Source: Oscillospiraceae bacterium (GTDB lineage: Bacteria; Bacillota; Clostridia; Oscillospirales; Ruminococcaceae). Taken from it: DNA of 5,628 nucleotides. The DNA lies in assembly GCA_017848155.1 (NCBI GenBank), contig JAGAKC010000486.1:1-5628 (forward strand), given 5' to 3'. Of the stretch, positions 1-5,167 are shown one piece after another. The position numbers were made by a program, and so were the translations under genes. Position 1 is the stretch's first letter, and each line of letters begins with the position of its first letter. The notes under the pieces were generated by a model. The model did no database searches, was not told where the DNA came from, and saw nothing but the letters and a program-made list of their open reading frames with translations.

Positions 1-740
1 GGGGTCACGGCGACCTTGACGTGGAGATGGCGCTGCGCCATTCCTGCAACATCTTCTTCTACGATACAGCGAGAAGGCTCGGCATCGACAGGCTTGCGGA
101 GTGGGCGGCTCGCTTCGGCGTGGGCACAGACCTCGGCTTCGAGCTTACGATGGAAACGGGACAGATGACCTCAAAGGAGCTGTACGAAAAGCTTGGTCTT
201 ACATGGAACAACGGTGACGTGGTGCAGGCAGGCATCGGTCAGTCGGAAACGCTGCTGACGCCGCTTCACATGGCGGTGCAGGCTATGACCATCGCCAACC
301 GTGGCGTGCGCTACAGACCGCACATCGTAAAGGCGGTGTACAACTACGACTACACCGAGCTTATAAGCCGCACCGAGCCTGAGGTGGTGGAGGATATGTC
401 GGAGTTTGCTCATTATTTCGACACCGTAACAGAGGGCATGGTGATGGTATCTGATGCGGCGAGCTTCGCTGTGGGCGGTCAGTGGGTGAACATCTACGAC
501 TACAAGGGCATAACCGAGGACGTGGCGACAAAGACAGGTACTCCGCAAAAGACCACCACGACATACAACTCCGCCATAATCGGCTTCTATCCTGCGGACG
601 ACCCCGAGATAGCTTTCGGAATACTGATGGAGGAGGGCGAGTACAGCCGTCACATTGCGGCAAATCTCATCTCCGCCTACATCACGGGCGAATTTGACCC
701 CGAATACGACGAGGACGGAAACGCAGTGGATGCATTGTGA
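1..740 (+). CDS. mrdA: Penicillin-binding protein 2 (MrdA-type peptidoglycan transpeptidase), C-terminal part
   Basis: This is the 3' end of a class B penicillin-binding protein, a membrane-anchored D,D-transpeptidase that cross-links peptidoglycan on the outer face of the membrane. The frame is open to the left edge (first full codon at base 3), so the GTG at 21 is internal, not a start. The second catalytic motif SxN is seen as SCN (bases 42-50), inside the PBP2-like context GHGDLDVEMALRHSCNIFFY. The third motif KTG lies in KTGTP (531-545). Between them is the typical stretch QAGIGQSETLLTPLHMA. The SxxK nucleophile motif, pedestal domain and N-terminal membrane anchor lie outside the window. 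The tail after the transpeptidase core is short and acidic. The neighbouring minD-like and mgsA genes fit the clostridial shape/division cluster, which favours PBP2 (elongation) over a division-type PBP or SpoVD. The family call is firm; the exact paralogue is less so. Confidence 0.88.
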   Translation, partial: GHGDLDVEMALRHSCNIFFYDTARRLGIDRLAEWAARFGVGTDLGFELTMETGQMTSKELYEKLGLTWNNGDVVQAGIGQSETLLTPLHMAVQAMTIANRGVRYRPHIVKAVYNYDYTELISRTEPEVVEDMSEFAHYFDTVTEGMVMVSDAASFAVGGQWVNIYDYKGITEDVATKTGTPQKTTTTYNSAIIGFYPADDPEIAFGILMEEGEYSRHIAANLISAYITGEFDPEYDEDGNAVDAL

Positions 741-791
741 TAGCGGATAGTGCAGATTGCACAAAATAATTCAAGTTTTATTGCTTAATTC

Positions 792-845
792 TCACAAAAT
801 TTTGTAAAATTATAAAAAGACCTTTTCATAAGGCGAATTTTGTGA
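792..845. repeat. 10-bp inverted repeat in the AT-rich spacer upstream of minD
   Basis: TCACAAAATT (792-801) is mirrored exactly by AATTTTGTGA (836-845), 34 bases apart. The left arm also overlaps a perfect 12-bp palindrome, ACAAAATTTTGT (794-805). A small hairpin, CCTT-ttcat-AAGG (821-833), sits between the two arms. The layout could be a paired operator for a repressor or a cruciform or RNA structure, but AT-rich spacers produce such repeats by chance. No U-tract of terminator type follows. Confidence 0.4.
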
Positions 846-891
846 TAAAATAATACTAAGGTATTGTATGCAGTCATATAAATAGTAAGAT
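840..891 (+). promoter_or_regulatory. Possible weak sigma-A promoter(s) for minD-mgsA
   Basis: The spacer of 741-930 contains no gene. It is strongly AT-rich, with GTGCA-gat-TGCAC (750-762) near its left end. Two imperfect sigma-A candidates are visible: TTGTGA (840-845), 16 bases, TATTGT (862-867); and TTGTAT (864-869), 16 bases, TAAGAT (886-891). Each matches about 4 of 6 bases per box. A perfect TTGACA at 910-915 is too close to the minD start to serve minD. Neither candidate is convincing alone, and read-through from the PBP gene is possible because no clear terminator follows it. Confidence 0.25.
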
Positions 892-915
892 ACAGCATAT
901 ATAAAAACTTTGACA

Positions 916-923
916 GAGAGGGG
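916..923 (+). promoter_or_regulatory. Ribosome binding site that fixes the minD start
   Basis: GAGAGGGG lies 7 bases upstream of the ATG at 931. The alternative TTG at 910 would place this Shine-Dalgarno inside the coding region and add seven residues with no counterpart in MinD, so 931 is preferred. Confidence 0.8.
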
Positions 924-930
924 AAATACA

Positions 931-1668
931 ATGTCACAGATCATTGCGGTCACCGCAGGTAAGGGCGGTACAGGTAAGTCCACGACATCGGCGAATGTTG
1001 CTACGGCGCTTGCTTCTCTTGGCAAGAAAACGCTGGTCGTAGAGCTGGACTTCGGTCTTAGATGTCAGGACATCATGCTTGGTATCAAGGATAAGGTCAA
1101 GCACGATATCGGTGAATATCTGGAGGGCAAGATAGATATCCTCACGGCTACCACAAAGGTGGACCGTGTAGATAATCTCTACCTTGTCTGCGCTACCAGA
1201 AACCCGTTTATTGAGATAAATCCCGAGAAGATCATGGAGGTATGTGAGGAGATGCGCAAGCACTTCGACTACATCATCATGGACACTGCGGGTATCGGAA
1301 GCTCCGTTTTCAGCGTTATCAAGGCGGCTGAGCTGATACTTATGGTAACGACCCCTGATACGGTGTGCGTTCGTGACGGTGCTATACTGTCCGACTTCCT
1401 TTATGTAAAGAACTGCACCAACCAGCGCCTTGTCATCAACAAGGTAAGTGCAAACTTCAAGGACGAGGAGATACTTTACGACCTTGACGAGGTAATGGAC
1501 AGCGTTGGTATTCCGCTTATCGGCGTTGTGCCCGAGGACATGAACATCAAGATCTGCGGCGCAAAGGGCGAGCCGCTTCCGCCTAACTGCGGCGGTGCAA
1601 AGGCTTACGCTGCCATCGCAAGACGTATCGTAGGCGATGACGTTCCGCTCACCATCAACATCAACTAA
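931..1668 (+). CDS. minD: MinD-like deviant Walker A ATPase (ParA/MinD family), no membrane-targeting tail
   Basis: A 245-residue P-loop ATPase of the ParA/MinD family. The deviant Walker A motif is GKGGTGKST (residues 10-18), with the signature lysine K11 and P-loop K16. Switch I is D40 in ELDFGLRCQDIMLG (38-51), matching E. coli MinD DFDIGLRNLDLIMG at the same numbering, although MinD D38 is E here. The Walker B aspartate is D118 in FDYIIMDTAGIG. The C-terminal GVVPEDMNIKICGAKGEP and GGAKAYAAIARRIVG match the MinD end region. MinD dimerises on ATP at the membrane, recruits MinC to block FtsZ at the poles, and is released by MinE or MinJ-type partners. This protein stops about ten residues after RRIVG, ending DDVPLTININ, so the usual amphipathic membrane-targeting helix is missing. 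No minC or minE is adjacent. It could be a true MinD with altered localisation or a repurposed paralogue. mgsA follows 23 bases downstream, probably in the same operon. Confidence 0.85.
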   Translation: MSQIIAVTAGKGGTGKSTTSANVATALASLGKKTLVVELDFGLRCQDIMLGIKDKVKHDIGEYLEGKIDILTATTKVDRVDNLYLVCATRNPFIEINPEKIMEVCEEMRKHFDYIIMDTAGIGSSVFSVIKAAELILMVTTPDTVCVRDGAILSDFLYVKNCTNQRLVINKVSANFKDEEILYDLDEVMDSVGIPLIGVVPEDMNIKICGAKGEPLPPNCGGAKAYAAIARRIVGDDVPLTININ

Positions 1669-1677
1669 AATTTTTTC

Positions 1678-1683
1678 GAGGAG
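1678..1683 (+). promoter_or_regulatory. Ribosome binding site that fixes the mgsA start
   Basis: GAGGAG lies 8 bases before the ATG at 1692. The upstream in-frame GTG at 1683 overlaps this Shine-Dalgarno and would add three residues that the family lacks, so 1692 is chosen. Confidence 0.8.
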
Positions 1684-1691
1684 TGAACTCC

Positions 1692-2090
1692 ATGCATATC
1701 GCACTTATTGCACACGATTCTAAAAAGGAGCTTATGGTCCAGTTCTGTATCGCCTACTGCGGCGTGCTGAGCCGACATTCCATCTGCGCCACGGGCACAA
1801 CGGGAAAGCTTGTTTCCGAGGCGACAGGACTACATATCCAGAGATTTCTCAGCGGCTCTCAGGGCGGCGACCAGCAGCTTGCTTCCAGCATCTCCTGCAA
1901 CGAGATAGACCTGCTTGTGTTCTTCCGTGATCCGCTCAACAAGAAATCGCACGAGCCCAATGACATAAATCTTCTTCGTCTGTGCGACGTGCACAACATT
2001 CCTGTTGCGACAAATATAGCCACCGCCGAGGCGCTTATCCATGCGCTTGAGCGTGGTGACCTCGACTGGCGTGAATACATGCGCAGCTGA
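1692..2090 (+). CDS. mgsA: Methylglyoxal synthase
   Basis: A 132-residue cytosolic enzyme that converts dihydroxyacetone phosphate to methylglyoxal and phosphate, a bypass of lower glycolysis that relieves sugar-phosphate build-up. The length is close to the Bacillus enzyme (about 137) and lacks the E. coli N-terminal extension. Alignment to E. coli MgsA by eye, with an offset of 11, gives H8 (H19), K12 (K23), T34/T36/T37 of ATGTTG (phosphate contacts), S54-G55, the catalytic base D60 in GGDQQ (D71), D80 in FFRDPLN (D91) and H87 (H98). The motif usually read HEPD or HDPD is HEPN here, so the E. coli D101 position is N90, followed by D91. The end NIPVATNIATAE is typical. SGSQGGDQQ replaces SGPxGGDQQ, which I recall as common in Clostridia. 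Its place after a minD-like gene matches the clostridial shape-gene cluster. The terminator 16 bases downstream closes the operon. Confidence 0.93.
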   Translation: MHIALIAHDSKKELMVQFCIAYCGVLSRHSICATGTTGKLVSEATGLHIQRFLSGSQGGDQQLASSISCNEIDLLVFFRDPLNKKSHEPNDINLLRLCDVHNIPVATNIATAEALIHALERGDLDWREYMRS

Positions 2091-2105
2091 GTTTTTTTCG
2101 GAATC

Positions 2106-2140
2106 AAAAGCGTACCCGTGTGGGTGCGCTTTTTTATTTT
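2106..2140 (+). terminator. Rho-independent terminator after mgsA
   Basis: AAAAGCGTACCC (2106-2117), loop GTGT, GGGTGCGCTTTT (2122-2133): a 12-bp stem with a single G-T wobble, followed by more T (2134-2140, one A inside). Since the stem is A-rich on the left and T-rich on the right, it could work in both directions. It separates the minD-mgsA unit from hisS. Confidence 0.9.
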
Positions 2141-2148
2141 TCCCCCTG

Positions 2149-2177
2149 TTGCAATTTTTCCCGATATGTGGTATTAT
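2149..2177 (+). promoter_or_regulatory. Sigma-A promoter of the hisS-rimM-trmD operon (extended -10)
   Basis: The -35 box TTGCAA (2149-2154) is followed by a 17-base spacer and the -10 box TATTAT (2172-2177), with an extended -10 TGG directly upstream (2169-2171). The inferred transcript start near 2184 leaves a leader of about 30 bases. That is too short for a T-box riboswitch, which often precedes aminoacyl-tRNA synthetase genes in Gram-positives. AAAGGA (2201-2206), 8 bases before the ATG, is the ribosome binding site. Confidence 0.7.
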
Positions 2178-2214
2178 TAATATGGATCATTATGAATAAG
2201 AAAGGAATACAACT

Positions 2215-3441
2215 ATGAACATCAAACCCCAGAAGGGCATGCAGGAATATCTGCCCGAGGCAGCCGCACAGCGTGACCGCCTTATGAACATCATTCTCGA
2301 TACCTACACCAGGAGCGGCTTCACACGCATCTACACTCCCGCAGTGGAGAGTGCGGAGAATCTCGACAAGAGCGACGGCGGCGATAACCTGAACCTTATC
2401 TTCCGCATCATGAAGCGTGGCGAAAAGCTGGCTTCGGCGCTGGCAAAAAGTCCAGTTGACGAAAAGGAGCTCTGCGACTTAGGACTTCGCTATGACCTGA
2501 CGCTGCCGCTGTCAAGATACTACGCAAACAACCGCAACAGCCTGCCCAACCCCTTTAAGGTGATACAGATAGACAAGGTGTACCGTGCGGAGCGCCCCCA
2601 GCGTGGCAGGCTCCGTGAGTTCGTGCAGTGCGACATCGACATCTTAGGCTCGGACAGCTACGTGAACGAGATAGAGCTTATAAACGTGACCGCAAAGGCG
2701 CTGACAAAGATAGGTATAGGCGAGTTCACCGTGCGTGTGAACGACAGACGTGTGCTGAGAAACTCGCTCATGACCATGGGCTTCCCCGAGGAGAGCCTTG
2801 ACACCGTTTCCGTTTCCTTTGACAAGCTGGACAAGATAGGCGCAGAGGGCGTTGCCGCAGAGCTTACCGAAAAGGGCATGCCCGAGGAAGCTATCAAGGC
2901 GCTGACAGGTCTGCTGGAAAAGGGCAGGCTGACCCTTGACGACATGGCGGAGTACTGCAGCGAGGACGCTAAGGAGATACTGGAGCAGCTGCGCACGGTC
3001 ATCACGACCGCTGACAAGCTGTCCGACGGCTACTCTGTTGAGTTCGACCCCTCTTTAGTCAGAGGTCAGGGCTACTACACAGGCACGGTGTTCGAGGTGC
3101 AGAGCAAGCAGTTCGGCGGAACTGTCGCAGGCGGCGGACGTTACGATAACCTCATCGGCAGATTCACAGGCGATACCGTACCTGCTGTCGGCTTCTCCAT
3201 CGGCTTTGAGCGTATCTTCTCCATCGTTCAGGAGAACAATATCCAGCTTGCGGGAACTCGCAGAAAGACCGCTGTACTGTATAAGAGCGAGGACGTGCTT
3301 GACGCCATCGCAAAGCAGGACGAGCTGACCGCTGACAGCGATGTTACTCTCGTGCTCGTACCCAATCCCAAGAAGATCGACAAGGTGTACAGCAGAGTCA
3401 AGCAGCAGGGCTTTGACGAGATAATCAAGGTCAACCTGTAA
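2215..3441 (+). CDS. hisS: Histidyl-tRNA synthetase, with shortened C-terminal domain
   Basis: A 408-residue class II aminoacyl-tRNA synthetase that charges tRNA-His with histidine in the cytosol. Motif 1 is around GFTRIYTPAVE (35-45). The ATP/His pocket has GLRYDLTLPLSRY (90-102). Motif 2 is YRAERPQRGRLREFVQCDIDILG (123-145), whose QCDIDILG resembles eukaryotic/Bacteroidetes-type HisRS (QCDxDIxG) more than E. coli. The HisA-type loop is RGQGYYTG (283-290), keeping the key arginine R283 but with G286 where E. coli has Asp in RGLDYY. GGGRYDNLIG (306-315) and motif 3 AVGFSIGFERI (324-334) follow. The anticodon-binding domain begins near 345 but stops at GFDEIIKVNL, before the GExEL and V/IK...Q segment that normally follows. 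Only 35 bases separate the stop from rimM, so no frameshifted remainder can be hidden there. The catalytic core looks complete. It is the first gene of the operon, with a strong promoter and SD. Confidence 0.92.
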   Translation: MNIKPQKGMQEYLPEAAAQRDRLMNIILDTYTRSGFTRIYTPAVESAENLDKSDGGDNLNLIFRIMKRGEKLASALAKSPVDEKELCDLGLRYDLTLPLSRYYANNRNSLPNPFKVIQIDKVYRAERPQRGRLREFVQCDIDILGSDSYVNEIELINVTAKALTKIGIGEFTVRVNDRRVLRNSLMTMGFPEESLDTVSVSFDKLDKIGAEGVAAELTEKGMPEEAIKALTGLLEKGRLTLDDMAEYCSEDAKEILEQLRTVITTADKLSDGYSVEFDPSLVRGQGYYTGTVFEVQSKQFGGTVAGGGRYDNLIGRFTGDTVPAVGFSIGFERIFSIVQENNIQLAGTRRKTAVLYKSEDVLDAIAKQDELTADSDVTLVLVPNPKKIDKVYSRVKQQGFDEIIKVNL

Positions 3442-3476
3442 GTAGCGGCGGATGGCATATCAAAAATGAGGTCAAC

Positions 3477-4004
3477 ATGAAAAAACAATTTCTTGAAATA
3501 GGCAAGGTAGTTGCCACGCAGGGCATCAGGGGCGAGGTGAGGGCGCAGTATTACTGCGACAGCGCAGAGGTGCTGTGCGACTTTGACACGCTGTACTTTG
3601 ACAAGGGCAGGACGGAGATACACGTTACCCGTGCCTACCCCCACAAGAACATCGTGGTGATGAAGATAGAGGGCATCGACACCATCGAAGCTGCACAGCC
3701 CTATATCGGCAAGATACTCTACATGGACAGGGATGATGCGGAGCTTGAAGAGGGTCTGTACTTCATTCAGGACATCATAGGTCTTACCGTAAAGGACGTT
3801 GACACAGGCGCAGTTTACGGTAAGATAACCGACGTCTACCAGAACGGCGCAAGCGATGTGTACTCCATTAAAAAGGAGAACGGCACGGAGCTTATGTTCC
3901 CCTGCATCGACGAGGTAGTTATAAAGACCGACATCGAGGGCGGCGAGATGCTGATACGTCCGCTCAAAGGACTGTTCGACGATATCGGGGACGACGCTGA
4001 ATGA
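3477..4004 (+). CDS. rimM: Ribosome maturation factor RimM
   Basis: A 175-residue cytosolic factor that binds the 30S subunit (through protein S19 in E. coli) and assists folding of the 16S rRNA 3' domain. The N-terminal RimM barrel shows the hallmark GKVVATQGIRGEVR (9-22), with Gln in place of the usual His before GIRGE. The PRC-barrel follows: YFIQDIIGLTV (95-105), YGKITDVYQNGASDVYSI (114-131), the FPCIDEVV element (141-148) and the closing RPLKGLFDD. Length is normal for the family. TGAGG (3467-3471), 5 bases before the ATG, is the ribosome binding site. The stop codon overlaps the trmD start as ATGA, pointing to translational coupling. The rimM-trmD pair is widely conserved, usually within rpsP-(ylqC)-rimM-trmD-rplS. 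Here hisS lies directly upstream instead of rpsP. Confidence 0.93.
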   Translation: MKKQFLEIGKVVATQGIRGEVRAQYYCDSAEVLCDFDTLYFDKGRTEIHVTRAYPHKNIVVMKIEGIDTIEAAQPYIGKILYMDRDDAELEEGLYFIQDIIGLTVKDVDTGAVYGKITDVYQNGASDVYSIKKENGTELMFPCIDEVVIKTDIEGGEMLIRPLKGLFDDIGDDAE

Positions 4005-5149
4005 GGATAGATATTGCAACGCTGTTCACGGAGATGTGCGACAGCGTTCTTCATGAGAGCATAGTCGGACGTGGCATAAAGAACGGCTTTATCGAGATAT
4101 ACACCCACGATATCCGTGACTACACCGAGAACCGTCACCGCAAGGTGGACGACAAGCCCTACGGCGGCGGCACGGGCATGGTCATGCAGGCGCAGCCTGT
4201 CTATGACTGCGTTATGGACATCGTGTCAAAGCACAGGAAGCGCCCGAGGATCATATACATGTCGCCGCAGGGCGAGGTGCTCACTCAGGAAAAGGTCAAG
4301 GAGCTTGCCCGTGAGGAGGGACTTATACTCCTCTGCGGTCATTATGAGGGCATCGACCAGCGTGTGCTGGATGAGCTGGAGTGCGAGGAGCTGTCCGTGG
4401 GGGATTATGTACTCACGGGGGGCGAGCTTCCTGCGCTCATCGTTGCGGATGCGGTGGCAAGATTACAGAAGGGCGTGCTTCCGAATGAGGACGCCTACAG
4501 CATCGAGAGCCACTACAACGGACTTCTGGAGCATCCGCAGTACACCATGCCACGTGTGTGGAGGGGCAGAGAGGTGCCCGTGGAGCTTACGACAGGCGAC
4601 CATAAGGTGATAGCCGAGTGGCAGAGGAGAGCTGCGCTTCGGGTGACGGAGGACAAGCGCCCCGATATGCACGAGCAGTATATGGACAGCCTTCTGGAGA
4701 GCTTCCGTGACGAGTTCATCGAGGCAAAGGGACTTGACGACGACACCGAGATAACGGAGGTATTCCGTTTCGGCAGAAACGAGGAGGAGTCGGAAAGGCT
4801 GTTGAAGCTGGTGCTGCGTGGAAAGAAGCGTGCAAGCACCATGAGCCTTCGTGCCTACGAAAGCGACGGCGAGCCGCTCCCTGAAAAGGGCAGCTACAGC
4901 ATCGTCACCGACTGGGACGGTATACCACGCTGCGTCATAAAGGTGACGAGGGTGAGCGTTATACCGTTCTGCGACATCACGCTTCAGCAGGCGCTGAAGG
5001 AGGGCGAGGACACCGAGCTTTCCGCATGGCAGGAGAAGCACAGGGACTACTTCGATATGCACGGAATGCTTTACGGCTACAGCTTTTCAGAGGACATGCC
5101 CGTGGTGTATGAGGAGTTCCGTGTTGAGTACAAGAAACGACAGAGTTGA
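4001..5149 (+). CDS. trmD: TrmD tRNA (guanine37-N1)-methyltransferase fused to a C-terminal ASCH domain
   Basis: A 382-residue two-domain protein; ordinary TrmD is about 230-255 residues. Residues 1-228 are TrmD, a SPOUT-family dimer that uses SAM to make m1G37 in tRNAs with G36, preventing +1 frameshifting. Visible landmarks: RHRKVDDKPYGGGTGMVM (45-62), YMSPQGE (86-92), the SAM-knot LLCGHYEGIDQRV (110-122), SVGDYVLTGGELPALIVAD (132-150), R154, and the ending HKVIAEWQRRAALR...KRPDMHEQY. E. coli catalytic D169 aligns with E169, and YTRP reads YTMP (181-184). From about 229 to the end is a full YhfF-like ASCH domain: an aromatic/FRFG N-terminal part, LVLRGKKRAST (GKK at 274-276), GEPLPEKGSYSIV, the VSVIPFCDIT strand, EGEDTELSAWQEKHRDYF (334-351) and FSEDMPVVYEEFRVEY. 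The ASCH fold is PUA-related; members include an RNase and N4-acetylcytidine amidohydrolase YqfB. Frame and composition are continuous across the junction. The gene overlaps rimM by 4 bases. Confidence 0.9.
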   Translation: MRIDIATLFTEMCDSVLHESIVGRGIKNGFIEIYTHDIRDYTENRHRKVDDKPYGGGTGMVMQAQPVYDCVMDIVSKHRKRPRIIYMSPQGEVLTQEKVKELAREEGLILLCGHYEGIDQRVLDELECEELSVGDYVLTGGELPALIVADAVARLQKGVLPNEDAYSIESHYNGLLEHPQYTMPRVWRGREVPVELTTGDHKVIAEWQRRAALRVTEDKRPDMHEQYMDSLLESFRDEFIEAKGLDDDTEITEVFRFGRNEEESERLLKLVLRGKKRASTMSLRAYESDGEPLPEKGSYSIVTDWDGIPRCVIKVTRVSVIPFCDITLQQALKEGEDTELSAWQEKHRDYFDMHGMLYGYSFSEDMPVVYEEFRVEYKKRQS

Positions 5150-5156
5150 GAGTTGA
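5143..5156 (+). repeat. Tandem 7-bp repeat at the trmD stop
   Basis: GAGTTGA occurs twice in tandem (5143-5149, 5150-5156). The first copy contains the trmD stop TGA (5147-5149). The second runs into GAGAGG (5155-5160), which is the likely ribosome binding site of the next gene, 7 bases before its ATG. Confidence 0.6.
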
Positions 5157-5167
5157 GAGGTAGAGCT

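Noticed and set aside
21..740. GTG at 21 as the start of a short separate PBP-like gene
   Set aside because: The frame is open upstream and the residues before it (GHGDLD) match the PBP2 transpeptidase core, so the gene simply enters from the left.
750..762. GTGCA-gat-TGCAC hairpin as terminator of the PBP gene
   Set aside because: The stem is only 5 bp with a 3-base loop and is followed by A-rich rather than T-rich sequence.
910..915. Perfect TTGACA as a -35 box
   Set aside because: Its -10 would fall inside the minD coding start, with no TATAAT-like match there; the bases run into the minD ribosome binding site.
934..1704. Long minus-strand open frame (256 codons) opposite minD
   Set aside because: It mirrors the MinD gene almost exactly, and its translation is low-complexity with no recognisable domain.
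2184..2214. T-box riboswitch in front of hisS
   Set aside because: The predicted transcript start leaves only about 30 bases of leader, and the terminator upstream belongs to mgsA; there is no room for the specifier stem or antiterminator.
3228..4019. Long minus-strand open frame (263 codons) across the hisS end and rimM
   Set aside because: It lies opposite two well-recognised genes, shows no family resemblance or minus-strand RBS, and such antisense frames are common in GC-rich coding of this kind.
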